In this document: positions 24,440 to 36,829 of the stretch, one piece after another
Numbering within the stretch: position 1 is the first letter of the stretch
Layout: every line of letters starts with the position of its first letter
Source of the DNA: Hofstenia miamia
Lineage: Eukaryota > Xenacoelomorpha > Acoela > Hofsteniidae
Direction of reading: 5' to 3'
DNA: 64,000 nt
Assembly: GCA_900660155.1 (NCBI GenBank)
Contig: CABFPE010000497.1
Location: 75,627 to 139,626, forward strand
Made by a program: the position numbers and the translations under genes
Notes under the pieces: generated by a model
Seen by the model: the letters and a program-made list of their open reading frames with translations, nothing else
Database searches by the model: none
What the model was told of the DNA's origin: nothing

Positions 24440-24960
24440 ATTTTGACATTATATTTCACTATTACAAAGATATAAAAAAGTATAGTTTCCAATATTTTGA
24501 TTCATTATTGTTTATTTATATATTCAACTAAACAATGAATGCGCTGAAATTTTTTTAGTTTAAGTTCATCTACTTCCTATGGAACTACTTGCTTCAATTG
24601 AACTATATAAACATTTGATTTATAAAAATTTCTTCATATAAATCTGATACTATTATCTGTTTTCACTGATGAGGTTTAAAATCATAACCAAGTATTTCTG
24701 GGTCAGATTTTGGTAATCGGAAATATGCAAATATCGATGAATCAATATTTGTACGATTCAATAAATATCTTGGTAATTCAAGAAAATTATATATAAATTC
24801 TAATTGAAACTCTGTATAAACACATAAATACAATGTATTTTCAAATCTAACTGCAGTTTGTATTGCTTCCTGATGATTCCATTTATTCTTCAGTATGTCG
24901 TAGCATATATGAAATCTGGTACTTATACAAATTTGTGGATGTACTCTGCATGTATTTCAA
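24440..24960. repeat. copy 1 of a tandemly duplicated locus
   Basis: This segment recurs at about 24990-25440. Shared words include AATATTTTGATTCATTATTG followed by TTTAT/TTTATC (24495 and 25016), GCTTCAATTGAA against GTTTCAATTAAA, and ATCTGATACTATTATC (24642 and 25319). Copy 1 carries the intact open exon at 24945-24663. Confidence 0.7.
24663..24945 (-). CDS. unassigned terminal exon, duplicated next door
   Basis: On the minus strand an acceptor (ACATGCAG) at 24946 opens 94 codons with no internal stop, ending in TGA at 24665-24663. It reads VHPQICISTRFHICYDILK, NKWNHQEAIQTAVRFENTLY, FIYNFLELPRYLLNRTNID and finally LPKSDPEILGYDFKPHQ. There is no Met at its start, so it is presumably the last coding exon of a gene whose other exons lie at higher coordinates or are lost. 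A decayed second copy is present at about 25330-25430, where the minus strand reads RRYLLKCTDINESLF and LFPKTDLKILG. I do not recognise the protein family. Confidence 0.48.
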
Positions 24961-24989
24961 TTCATAAATCTTATATTATACTATTCCAA

Positions 24990-25289
24990 AGAAGATGAAA
25001 AAGAGTAGCTTCGAATATTTTGATTCATTATTGTTTATCTATATATTTAGCTGAAGACTTTTTTATGGGGCACTATTTGTTTCAATTAAATTGATAAAAA
25101 AGGGTTTTTAAAAAATTCTATATATATATATATATATTATNNNNNNNNNNNNNNNNNNNNNNNNNNNNNNNNNNNNNNNNNNNNNNNNNNNNNNNNNNNN
25201 NNNNNNNNNNNNNNNNNNNNNNNNNNNNNNNNNNNNNNNNNNNNNNNNNNNNNNNNNNNNNNNNNNNNNNNNNNNNNNNNNNNNNNNNN

Positions 25290-25323
<34 letters not shown>

Positions 25324-25440
25324 GATACTATTATCCAAGTATTTTTAGGTCAGTTTTTGGGAATAAAGAATCTGTAAATAGTGATTCATTAATATCTGTA
25401 CATTTCAATAAATATCTTCTAAATTTACAAAAATTTTCAG
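24990..25440. repeat. copy 2 of the tandemly duplicated locus, decayed
   Basis: A diverged copy of 24440-24960. A TA microsatellite and the N gap have expanded inside it, and the exon counterpart on the minus strand contains stops. Confidence 0.65.
25121..25322. repeat. TA microsatellite with a 149-bp N gap
   Basis: TA repeats on both sides of N at 25141-25289. The gap is an assembly break in simple sequence. Confidence 0.95.
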
Positions 25441-27584
25441 TTGTGTTGTGGTTGCTCTGACTCTGTCTACCATTCAAAGCAAATTATTTGAATTCACTTA
25501 TTTCTATATTTTTAAAGTTGCAATTGAGAACTCACACATTATTTTGGATTATTGAATGAAAGTCTGATTTGGTAGATTTATATAACCATAAGAATTATTC
25601 ACAGTGTATTCAATAATAACTGGTATTTAAGAGCACTTCATTAGAAGTAGTGTGGTTATGATAGAAATATGTCTTTGATATCCTGCATAGTTTGTTTCTA
25701 TAAACACGGTTGACAAGCACTTTGTTAGCAGGTACCGATACAGAAATTTTTCTAGAAATAAGGGCCCAAATAAAATAAGATGCCACATTTATAATTGGAT
25801 ACCTAAGAATTCTTGTTGGTAATTTTTATTGTAACATTTAAAGGAATTTTTCTCATTTTAGAGGGAGCCCGGACCCCCTAGGCTTCCTTTGTATCCACAA
25901 CCATCTGTAAGCATGCACTAATTAAATAAACTGCTGTGGATATTTTTTCTTAATCCTATTTTACATGGGGGCGATTTGATCCCCCTCCTCATTTTAGATA
26001 TAACTCAGAGACCGTTTTTAAAATAAATTATCCTTCTATTACTTCTTTCTTTTCTGTAAATTTCAGCAAATTTATGGAAGACGTTGATTGATTTCAACTG
26101 ATTTGATGACAAAGTTTACTTTCTCTGATAAATTGAAAATATCATTCAATACATTTTCCATTATATATATATATATATAACAATAAATTTAAAGATTTCT
26201 ATTATAGCCACATTTTTAATCTTGCTATCCATAGTGCCCAGCCATTTTTTTCTGCCATACCATAATATAGCACATAATTTTATGGTATCATACCATAATC
26301 GGCACCTCTGGACATAAGAGCAAGCAAACTGAAAGTAGTTTGAATATAGACTCGATATTTGACGAAACTTACTAGGAAGTTGATAAATATTGGCATCAAA
26401 GTTTGCAAGAGCAATCTTGATTGGGAAGGGGCAAGGTACCCAGCATGTTAACTAACTAAGAGGAATTTTACTGAAAGGTCCTTAATAAACTTCATCATTT
26501 ATTTTCAAACAGTGATAGCAAATTTCAAATGGGCTAAGTATCTATTTTGAAAGACATTATTTACAACTCTGTACATTGTGGAAAAATTCAATCTAAATCC
26601 AGATATAAGAATAACTTAGGACTAAAAATTCACATAAATAAGATTTCTGGTTCCTCATACACAAACATTATAATACTAAGCACAAACTTATTATACCATA
26701 TTCAAACAAATTCTAATCCCAGTTTCTTCTCATTTGAAAATGAGCAAAACATCTCAAAAATTTTTTTGAGAAGCTGCTAATATAAGAACAATAATAATAA
26801 TAATTTACCATACTTTAAATTCAAATCTTTACGAATGTCTCTCCTTTTCCTTAATGAATATATACTAAATTAAATGAGCGATAGCAAAAATTTCTGTCTT
26901 ATATAAAAATTCTAATAGCTTTCATTACATATCAATTACATGTAGATTTTGGAATAATTTAGATTATGCAACGCGAATAGAAAAAAGCTACAAAAGTTTA
27001 GAAAAAATTGAAACAATTTCTTCTAATAAAACAGTATACCTTAGGGGCCGGTAATACACTTCATGCATTCGAAACATACATCCAACATTGAGCACCTACA
27101 CAAACATTGATTGTATTATTATATATTGTTCATAATAATTTTTAGTTAATTATTTTTATATATTATATTTTTGTCATGGTTTAGTTTGTAGATTTTTGTA
27201 TACATATGTTGCGCAATAAATTTGCTTGACTCTTATAATTTCTGAAAATAAATTCAGTAATTTATTTTATGAAATTATCATTTATAACTGTAAGCAGCTT
27301 AGGGAATTGTTCATGACCATAGAAAAAATATTTAGCGGCCTATTGACCTTGCCTCAATTGGTTTGGGAGGCCTATCTAAAAATAAAAAAGTTAGTTGTAA
27401 TCGCATATGAGCTCTAAGCCTTAAATACCTGATTATTACATATGGAGCAAATTTAAGATATATTTAAAAATAGAATTTTCAAATAAATTTTGTTAATTTT
27501 TTCAAGTACTTTTCACAAGGATATACAATTTAGTGTTAGTTTTCAATATTACATTCAGGCACTTTCTGTGAATTACGATTTCCA
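25441..27584. other. no recognised gene
   Basis: A short TA run lies at about 26164-26180. Frames at 26547-26780 and 27226-27417 have no recognisable motifs. Confidence 0.4.
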
Positions 27585-27660
27585 AATTTCAAATGGGCTT
27601 GGAGAAAATTTTTTGTAAATGGTTTGTTCTTTTAAGAGATCAATTTGTGAGAGGTTAGAA
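27585..27660 (+). repeat. fragment of dispersed family R1
   Basis: Contains GGCTTGGAGAAAATT followed by TTTTGTAAATGG, matching the R1 copy near 61610. It is a short internal fragment only. Confidence 0.5.
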
Positions 27661-27992
27661 TTCCTAATACATGCAACGTATTAACGTTTTAAGAGAATCA
27701 ATAAAATTTATCAGACAGTCCAACCAAATTCGTTGAAATTTAGTTTAACTCGAACAAATATTTAGAGTACATACACAAAAATGACAATAATTTATTAGGA
27801 CTTACTCAAACTCAATTACTCAAATACAGGCTTATTTTGTCGAGAAGTGAGATCCCTGCACAATCTTTTTAATTGGACTTGGATGACACTGGTTAGCTAG
27901 CTTACCCTTCATAATCATTTGTGAATTTAAATTCTGAAAAATTGGAATTTCCACCCTAATTATAACACTTTTCCAAAATTAATTTCAAAATA

Positions 27993-28372
27993 TGTGACCA
28001 TCCACAGGAAAAGGGTGTGTTAGGGAATTTGAAATGTTTTGAGTAAAATGACCTTGAAACGTCCTGTCATTGTAACCTTGGAAAAAGAAAACGCACTTGC
28101 ACACTTTGTAAGGAGCTAGGGCACAATAAAAAAAGACTTGTCCCAATAAGTAACTGATTATTTTTTTACTTATTTTACATTTTTGGTACAAATCCTGTAA
28201 TACAGAAAGTGTACTGGAAATAACGCTTTGTATCATATCTAGTCATTCAATCCGCATTTGTGTTTTTTGAAATTTGTACCATTTTCTACATATAATTACC
28301 TATCTAAATCAATTGGTAACTCAATTTATGAAAAAAAATCCCTAATGAACCCTTTTCCTGTGCATGGTCACA
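27993..28372. mobile_element. foldback MITE, about 35-bp inverted ends, TA target
   Basis: The left end is TGTGACCATCCACAGGAAAA and the right end read inward is TGTGACCATGCACAGGAAAA. The match continues through AGGG and TTAGGGA with a few differences. TA flanks both ends (27991-27992 and 28373-28374). The interior has no transposase. TA targets and long inverted ends suggest a Tc1/mariner-type MITE. Confidence 0.78.
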
Positions 28373-28619
28373 TATCCTCTTAAAATATTTACCGTTATTG
28401 TAAAATACATCTCTACTTTAATCATTTTTAGACTGTTCATTTAGAATATTTATTAATGATTTAATGAGTTGAGGCACACACTAGATGACATAATGCTGGT
28501 TTCAGGTTTTAGTTTTTAGAACTGTGCGCAATTAATCACGGATCTGCTTCTGGTTCTGCTGGAGTAGACCTAAAAATCATTGTCAAAACATATTTACGGG
28601 ACCATAAGCTACCTATATA

Positions 28620-28785
28620 CATGTAATAGGACAAACTGTTTTTCCATATTTTCAAGCAATTTTCTCCAAGTCTATGATGAAATCTGGAAGTTGTGAGGCA
28701 TGAACACAGATATTTTTGGTTAATGTACCCGAACAAAATGTTGAAAATTGTTACTTAAGATAATTGCTGTGTAATGAAGTACATG
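28620..28785 (-). repeat. fragment of dispersed family R1
   Basis: GGACAAACTGTTTTTCCATA, then CAATTTTCTCCAAG, and further on AATGTTGAAAATTGTTAC and AATTGCTGTG match the reverse complement of the R1 copy at 61304-61692, in order. Confidence 0.65.
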
Positions 28786-31014
28786 AAACGATTCAATATT
28801 TTTCAATGAAAATTCCATTTTTTTGTAAAGCATTGAAATTCCCTCAATTCTTAATGTTCAGCCAATCAGGAGGCAGAAGCCCATTCGAGCTAATTACTTC
28901 TTTGACCACTCAAGCCCATTGAGGCATACCATGCGCAAAGTCAGGACTATATTAGTGTTATTTTTTAAATTTTTATCTGTCAGATGATTCCTAAGAAGTC
29001 AACATTTCCAAAAAGGTGAAAGATCTGAACAACAAGGACTATGATGATAACATATATAAACAACCGTTTTAGTGTGCAAAATAATCATATTTTAAAAGTT
29101 ACCTTATGCCACATCAGAAGCAATCTAACATAGTGCTTCGTAATCTTGCACCCGTTAATATTAGCTAAATGTGACATGGTTGATGTTTTTCAAAATTTCC
29201 ATGATGAGATTTTTCTAAAATTTAGAGATCGTACATTTTGTGGACTATGCCTTGTGCATAGAGCCTTCATTTTGGTAATCCCATTTAAATAAAGTTGACA
29301 AATGAGTTACTGGTTTCTTCATTTAAAAAAGTATAGGGGAGCTTTGAGCAAACACCTAGCTCTCATTCCATTTCGATTTAGTGATAACCAAGCAAACAAT
29401 ACTTTTACTACAGAGGTATAGGCCCCTACAACCACCTTTGATCAAATGACTACTGAGTCTTGTCAAAACATATCCGCAGCAAGAGGTAGGTGTACAATAC
29501 AGTGACTTAACTGAGAAGCATGGGACGTCTGCATGCCCCCTCCCTCCAGACATGGAGATTTCGGCCCAATACCGCCTCGACACCTTTTAAATTTACATCA
29601 AATTGCCCGTTTTTATAATTCTTGATTTTTAATTTTTCAGCAAATTGATAATATTTGTATCGCATTTACTAAATTTGTGTTAATTTGCATACACTTTTGC
29701 GTAACAGTACGTTATTTCTGACCATTTTTTGAAAAATATTTTCAATTCTTCGACAAAGCTTGAATGAAAGTGTTTGAAAATTGGAATAAAACGAGTGTAA
29801 CCCAATGATTACCCAGGGACGTTACCAGGTTAGGCTCATAGATTAATAAAACATCACAGTTGTATTTCAATTTACATAATCACTTTTCAAAATCGTTCAT
29901 GATTTAACTTTACAAAACCTAACAAAATTAAGAAATGGTAGCAAAGTATTTCAAAGAACAATTAATACAGAAATATTTAGCATCTTAATCACTCTATAAA
30001 AGGACATAAAATTGGAGATCAAACAAAAGATCTTTAACAAGCTTCAGTACAATAACTAAAACTACGTCAGCATCAAATATTCATATTGTGTCAAATAGGC
30101 TTAGAAATTTGTATTTGAAAAACTTTATGGTCTTAAGGGCTTCAGATTGCAATATTCGGTCAAATTGCACACATTTCAAATTTTTATCTTCTCTTGCCTT
30201 AATCACGAGGTTTTTTGAATAAGAAATGTATACCTGATCCTCAACTTTGCTCTTTATATTAAATTGTAGGAAAGTTGTTACCTCAAATCATTGCCATTTG
30301 AAATTTCTTGATTTGCACAAAAAATATGTGTGCTTTGCATTAGTTCGCAGAATGTAAGAATAGTTTCTTAATCCAACTTGTATATGTTATAATTTTGTCA
30401 TAAGCTCAATAGGGTACTTCCGTATGCAAACTTTGTTCTCAATACACAAAGTTCACAAATAAGATGGGTTTTCAAGGTATCTTGTAAACAATCAATTCAT
30501 GTTATCAGAAGTCTTAGTGCAGTATAATAACTATCAAAAGTAATTCATATACTACAACTATGTAAATATTCATGTTCTTACTCAACCCATAATCATATGT
30601 GAATCAAGAAATAAATATAACTATAATCATATATGAAGCAAGGAATATATATTCATGTTTTAGTCTATATCTATAATCATCGAGGAGGTCAGGTATCTTT
30701 ATGATAGGTAACTAGATAAAAATAGGAAAGTGAGTGGTGTACAAGTGCCAAAAGAAAATAATATGATTAACAAGAAAAAGGCTAAATTTAACAAGTGCAG
30801 AAATTTAGGAGATGGAATCCTATGGAATTTGTCCTTAGACTTGAAGCACATGAGACATTTGAAGAGGTTAGGATTACCTATCTTACAATATATGTTAATA
30901 ACAAGAATTATTGACATTTTAATAAAATTCCTTAATTCCTTTGTCGTTTTATCTAACTTAATACTGATGTATAAATGTTAATCTAGAATAATGGCAAGAT
31001 ATTTATAATAAATA
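28786..31014. other. no recognised gene
   Basis: Frames at 29583-29356 (minus) and 30730-30981 (plus) have no motifs I can name. About 30570-30690 holds loose repeats of an AATCATATATGAA-like word. Confidence 0.4.
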
Positions 31015-32446
31015 CAGTACGCGACAGAAAGTTTTAAACACCCGACATTTCAAAGAAAATGACACATAAAAGTCTATATTTGTGTTTGATAACTGCATGT
31101 TAACAACATGCTACAACTACATGAAAAACTATATGAAAAACACAGAATGATCATACTGCATGATAACAATATTTTACAGGAAAGGCTCAGTTTCACGAAA
31201 AAGACTTCAGTATTTCGTATGAAATCCACGAGAATCGATCAATGCGCTCACACGTCGTGGCATCGATTTCACCAACGATTGCATGATGTTCAATATCTCA
31301 TCATCGTTATGCCACACTTTGATGAATCCAGTAATAATCTCATTTTTTGATTTCGGCTTCGTCTTCAGAATTCGTTTCTTCACTATTCCCCACAGATTCT
31401 CTATGGGGTTGATATCCGGGGAAGACGGAGGCCAATCCATGACGGTAATATTGTTGACACGAAATTCTTCCATCGCCCGTTTGCTCTTATGACATGGAGC
31501 ATTGTCTTGTTGAAATACTCCATCTGAGCCAGGATACCACTGCTCAAGTTGTTGAAGGACACGATTCCTGATTATTTTTGTCACATACCATTCGGTATTC
31601 ATTCGGTCCTCTACGATGTGACTTCGTCCCGGGCCGTAAAATGAGAAGCAAGACCAAATGATTACTCTGGTGGGGTGTTTTGTCATTAAACAATAATGGT
31701 CAGAGGTTAGAGGAAAACCATCGACAACTCTGACAAATTGAGGACAGTTATCTCTCAATTCAATCACAGTCTCGTCACTCCATATGACTTTGTTCCACTG
31801 CTCTTCTCTCCAATTTCTGTGTTCTAATGCCCACTGATACCGTTTTTCCGCCTGAGCCTTAGTCAAAAAGGGCTTACTTTTGGGCCGCTGAGCACGACAA
31901 CCGACGTCATTTAATCCTCTTTGTATAATTCTTAGGCTGACACAATCACCTCGGGCACCCATTTCTTCCTGAACATCCTTAGCCGTCATTCTCGGATTGT
32001 TTCCACTAATGATGCGCATACGACGAAGATCTCGGTTTGTCAATTTTTTATTGGAACCGCCACAGTTTTGGTATTTCAAATCCACATTACCAGTTTCGCG
32101 ATATTGTTTCAAAATAAGACTCACACTAGCTTTGCACATGCCAACTATTTTTGAGATTTCAGTCAATGTCTTGTCCGTATTTTCTGATAAATTAATGATC
32201 TTAATACGCTTCTCACGTCGTTCACTCATTTCAAAGCTTTTGCCGTATAGAATGTGACTAAATGATTTGAATCAACAAATTTCAACATTTAAATTAGTTT
32301 GTTATCGATTTCTCGATGCACGTGATTATTCATAGCTTGATTGATGTCTGAATAAGAAAATTAGACCATAGAAATTGAGCTCTGAGTGAAAACAAGCTAA
32401 ATGACTGCTTTATGGGCCGGTGTTTAAAACTTGCTGTCGCGTACTG
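31015..32446 (-). mobile_element. complete Tc1 transposon
   Basis: The terminal inverted repeats are 28 bp with one mismatch, starting CAGTACGCGACAG and ending AAGTTTTAAACACC. A TA duplication flanks both ends (31013-31014 and 32447-32448). The 1432-bp element carries one uninterrupted transposase gene on the minus strand, with about 190-220 bp between the gene and each end. Near-identical ends plus an intact gene indicate recent arrival, and it may still be mobile. Confidence 0.95.
31207..32229 (-). CDS. Tc1 transposase, DD34E, intact
   Basis: A 340-aa enzyme that cuts and pastes its own element in the nucleus. Residues about 1-60 form the first helix-turn-helix (LTEISKIVGMCKASVSLILK) and about 61-125 the second DNA-binding subdomain (RMTAKDVQEEMG). 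The catalytic residues are all present: D152 in VIWSDET, D242 in GVFQQDNAPCH and E277 in SPDINPIENLW, with 34 residues between the last two. The protein ends in the family-typical form (SRGFHTKY). Length matches the Tc1 norm of about 340. Start ATG at 32229 is the first Met after the TIR region. No stop or frameshift is visible, in contrast to every other transposase in this window. Confidence 0.95.
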   Translation of the reverse strand: MSERREKRIKIINLSENTDKTLTEISKIVGMCKASVSLILKQYRETGNVDLKYQNCGGSNKKLTNRDLRRMRIISGNNPRMTAKDVQEEMGARGDCVSLRIIQRGLNDVGCRAQRPKSKPFLTKAQAEKRYQWALEHRNWREEQWNKVIWSDETVIELRDNCPQFVRVVDGFPLTSDHYCLMTKHPTRVIIWSCFSFYGPGRSHIVEDRMNTEWYVTKIIRNRVLQQLEQWYPGSDGVFQQDNAPCHKSKRAMEEFRVNNITVMDWPPSSPDINPIENLWGIVKKRILKTKPKSKNEIITGFIKVWHNDDEILNIMQSLVKSMPRRVSALIDSRGFHTKY

Positions 32447-32448
32447 TA

Positions 32449-33454
32449 GAAGGCTATATTGTAAAATTGTTTAATATAAGTAAAGAGATTTTCCATAGCA
32501 TTAATATTTCTTACTGTAATAATTTTTTCCACATCCTTGGCAGTATGAAGTCCTTCCTTATTAATAGTATAGATGATGAAATATATATTGTTATCTTTTA
32601 GTTATTGAATTTTATAAAAATATTTTTGAGAATTTTGTAGTATATTTTCAGTATTCCTCAGATATATATATATATTTAATGATTTTCTAGATAGGAGTAA
32701 ACAGGAATCAGCTACCTACTAAAATATTAGTCTTTGTAATGTTAATTGCAACATCATTTAAACATAAAGTTCATATTAATGAATTCACGTTGCTTTCTTG
32801 TGATGTTCCATAATTTCCTGATGAATAACTAAAATATTTATTACTGCACAATTTTTTACTTTTATTCATTAATGATCAGACATCATTGTCAAATTTATTT
32901 TTAGAATTTGCTGACTTATGTCTTCAAATGTTTTAAATAGGCCGAAAATATCATTTATATACAGCATTTCCCAGCTAGCAAAACCTAGTGGCCTGCTGGG
33001 GCCTTTGGAGAAAATTATTGATACTGACGGAATATTATTTCTTTATAGCCATTTTATTGAAAATCAAAAATGAAAAGTTAAAGGTCTCTAATTTTTATAA
33101 AATGTACTATGTAGTTCTATGAGGTGTGAAAATAATTTATTCTCTCAAAATTAGTCAATAGACGGTTGACTAAAATCTAAGTAAAATTACTTTTGTGTTT
33201 TTAAACATGATCTTCTAACTGATTAGGTATGCATTTTAGATGGTAACAACAATCATAATTGTCACATATTTGTTCAGTAATTGGTATACATTAAACATCA
33301 ACTTATCAATGTTATTTAGTTAGGAGCTAAGATTGTTTTGCAAGATTGCTCAACAATATTATAAGCTCTCTGTGAGTAGAGTTTTGCTTGTTTCCTTTTG
33401 CCATTTGGGAAGTGTTTTGAAATCCATATTGCATTTTGGCGAATAATGCTGTTG
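32449..33454. other. no recognised gene
   Basis: AT-rich and non-coding in appearance. Confidence 0.4.
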
Positions 33455-33570
33455 GCCCACCAACTAAAATAGCTAGTTCTGTCTCACTTCCCCCAATTTC
33501 AGTTCCCCATGTCTGACGTTACTAAAAATTAAAAACCGCTAGAGACACGATTTCGATGAAACTGTAATTA
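33455..33570 (-). repeat. dispersed repeat shared with 46650-46735
   Basis: The reverse complement contains AATCGTGTCTCTAGCGGT, then GTCAGACATGGGG, then GGGGGAAGTGAGACAGAAC. The same words occur in the same order on the plus strand at 46654-46725. Confidence 0.7.
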
Positions 33571-34558
33571 TATATTTGAATAAATATATGTATTTCTTTA
33601 TACTCTATTTTAATTTGATTTCTATGTAGCTTAGATTGTTGAAATATGCAATTGCGAGTAAATAAATGTAAATATGTTCTATAATTATAAACATTGACAT
33701 TTAGTAAATATTTAGCAGTCCTTTGATACTCTGTTTAGATTTTAAATAGAAATTTATTTATATTCATTATTTTTGTAGTTTGTAATTTATTGTAGTAGGT
33801 ACCTAATTTTTTAGCATTCATTCGTTATTTACTTTGCTAATTTTTTATTATTTATCTGATAGAGGTGCCGATCAGATAGTATTCGTTGTTTATGCGGGCA
33901 TCCTATTCTATGCCTTTCAAAAGAGATTTGTTTATTACTTTGAAAATGTTGAATGTAATTATTTTATGCGCATTTTATTAAAATGTAGAATTAGCCTGGC
34001 AACAATGAGTGGGAGTCAGCTATCTCATAACACCCCTGCCGTTAAGCAGTTAATACTTGAGTATTTTACTTAAGGGGGACCAGGAATCTGAAAGATCGTA
34101 ATAATGCATTATATTGTTCTACAAATACAACCATCCAATAATTTACCCCATATGTTGTTAAACAATAAGCAGATCTCAGAGTATTCAAACCTGTAATTTT
34201 CGGTATTAAATACGATTATGTTATCATACACTCCAAATCTCAACAATTTATAACAAAAATGAATTACCAATTAAAAAATAGCTATGTATTGCGAAAAGCA
34301 CAGAGCAAAAGGCATATTAACACAAACATTTGAGTATCTGTTAGATTTGGCAACTGCTAAATATCAACTAAATGACTGTCAATGGTTTGTAATTATAGCA
34401 CTTATTTACAATTATTTGTATCTAAACTATAAAAAAGATCAACTACACCAAATTATAGATTTGTGGTGTAATGTCAACACAGCCACATATTGTACAGACA
34501 TTATAGGACGAGTTTAACTGAATTCGCTTATAATAAAATGATTTTCTTATTTTATTGG
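33571..34558. other. no recognised gene
   Basis: Frames at 33834-34073 and 34284-34517 lack recognisable motifs. Confidence 0.35.
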
Positions 34559-34620
34559 GTGAACAGGCTGGGTTTGAACCAGCTAACTCGAAGAATGTGA
34601 TCCCATATCACTCTGTTCAC
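34559..34620 (-). other. tRNA-like sequence (SINE head or tRNA pseudogene)
   Basis: On the minus strand an 8-bp closing stem (GTGAACAG with CTGTTCAC) encloses a D-like arm (TGAT, loop ATGGG, ATCA). It also encloses a perfect T-like arm (GCTGG, loop TTCAAAC, CCAGC), which includes a B-box match GGTTCAAACCC. The 14 nt between the arms are too short for an anticodon arm plus variable loop, so this is not a working tRNA. It could be a tRNA-derived SINE promoter or a deleted tRNA copy. Confidence 0.5.
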
Positions 34621-34621
34621 T

Positions 34622-36829
34622 AAGAAATGTGTAATGACGAATAATAAAATCATAGAATTGTAGTCAAATGTATAAGGCAAATAAGCAAAGACATTGAATT
34701 CAAATGATAATATTTTACAAAATATTATGGCAAATTAAACGCAATCTACAGTCACTAACACTTGCAATGTAATCTAACTGTATTAAATCACATCCAATTT
34801 CTACTGCTTAAGTTTTTGAGTAAGTATAATGAGATCTTTAGGATGTTCTACCCATGCTATGTAAATGTCTTTTTTGGTTGCAATGCACTGTTTTAATAGA
34901 TTGTTGTAATTCTAAGGAGAAGAAGTCAGCGAAAAACAAAAATATAAATATAGCTCTTCCAGAACTAATGGTTTCATAACTTTTCCAAATAATTGTCCGC
35001 TAACTTCCATATATTGGCATAAAGAAAAGGCATTTCAAGTTACTCAATTAAAATAATCAAAATTTAATATAACAAGTACTTAGAATTTTAGCAATGACAA
35101 TTACACAAACAATAACAGTTGACGATACCTGATATTTTACTAGTTGCAATTGCTAAATATATATTTTACAAACGTTCACATGGCAATTTATATTCCAAAA
35201 TAATAATAATTTACTTACATCAAATAATTCGCCAATTGATAATTCACATACATTACTGTTTGAGACTAAATCTATTAAATATTAAATTATTTTAAGGAAT
35301 TCACCTGAGTCTACTACAATTTCAAGCTCAATATTGTTGTGATCGCATTCATGATCATAATCATTTTGGGGAAATTCGCTAGATGGCGTTGTAAAATATT
35401 GAATGAGTATTTAAAAAACAAAGGGAAATTTGGTATTTAGAGCTATAGCACGTTTAATATTGTAATTTGTTTGCGTTACGCAAAAATTGTGAGTAAATTA
35501 CTCTTTGCTGCATGTATTCTGCCACTAAAATCCGAAATTGACCCATTCAATGTTGGGATAAATGAGGTTAAATTTAGTAAAAGACTTTTCAAACATTCGT
35601 GAGAATTTTCAAAATTATTGCTTTGTAGAGGTGGTTCCAATTGAATATTTCTATATTACGAAACCAAATATGATTGGTGGACCTCTTCTGGTGAACTTAC
35701 AGCTGTTTATTTTATTCTACTCAGTTCCGATCTTGGGACAAATTATACTATACACCCGCAGTTTTACACTGCTTTAGGAATTTTGCAAGTGAGAATACTT
35801 AATAGGGTAAGTTTAGCTAGATATTAGAAAATATATAATAATTGCTAGTATGTTTATAATATTTGAATTCATCAGACACATTTTCATTTCGAATATTCTA
35901 CATAACTTTTTTTAACTTACTGTAATACCAATTTGGTATCCCTGTTGTTATACTACTGCTGCTTATGCAAATAACTATGATTAATTTGCAATTGTTCTTA
36001 TTAATTATATATAGAATAAAGAATATATTATTGTTTGGGAAGATGCCATGATTCCGTCTTGGGAGATAAAACGCAATTGTACATCTACATTACTAAGATA
36101 AAGCTTTTTAATTATAGTAGTTACTTAAATTAAAAGTTATGTAGTGCTTACACAAAAATTACTATCTAATGATATAGTGATAATATATTAAACAATAAAA
36201 TTGTGAAATCATAAATTTAGAAACTATGGTTACTGGGAAGCCCCCGCTCGACTTCGCTTGCCTACATAGCATTTTTGCAAAAGCTAACGTTCTATTTATA
36301 ACCCTATTGTTGAAAAATTACATGGTATTTCATTGGCAAACAAGCTTTTAACTTGTCACCAATAACACAAACATAATCAAGGATATGAACTGATATACTA
36401 GCCGTACAAATCAATCGTAAATGTTTGATTTTAAATTATATTCTAAAATAATTACCGTGCAAAAAGTAGGCTACATTAAGTATATATGTTTGCAGCTATT
36501 AGTGACTTATTTGAACTAATACAAATTGGCAGCTAAGGTGCTAGACTGACTTTAGTTTTCAAATGCTAAATATATTGCTAGCTTATACTTTGACTTTGCA
36601 AACGCGTGCCAGGCACGTTTGAACGCCCGTACTTGGCGCATATGTATGTATATATATATATATATATATATTTAAATTTAGAAAAATTTTTATACCTTTG
36701 TTGTGAATTATGTAATTCTTAATTAACCCGACTTGGTTTGCGTTTTCCAGTGAATAGTTTTATTATCTTCACTTTCCTTTAGAGTAGAATAGAAGAGAAT
36801 CAAACATAATAATATCTACTTATAGTTTT
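34622..36829. other. no recognised gene
   Basis: Includes a TA run at about 36645-36671 and a small palindrome-rich patch at 36600-36640 (GTGCCAGGCAC). The frame at 35562-35777 has no recognisable motif. Confidence 0.4.

Noticed and set aside
29356-29583. 75-codon minus-strand frame with higher GC
   Set aside because: No recognisable domain and no splice context; probably part of an unidentified repeat.
30730-30981. 83-codon plus-strand frame and its minus-strand overlap
   Set aside because: Both strands are open over the same stretch, neither has motifs, and there are no splice or start features.
31283-32257. Plus-strand frames inside the intact Tc1 element
   Set aside because: They are shadows of the transposase gene on the minus strand.
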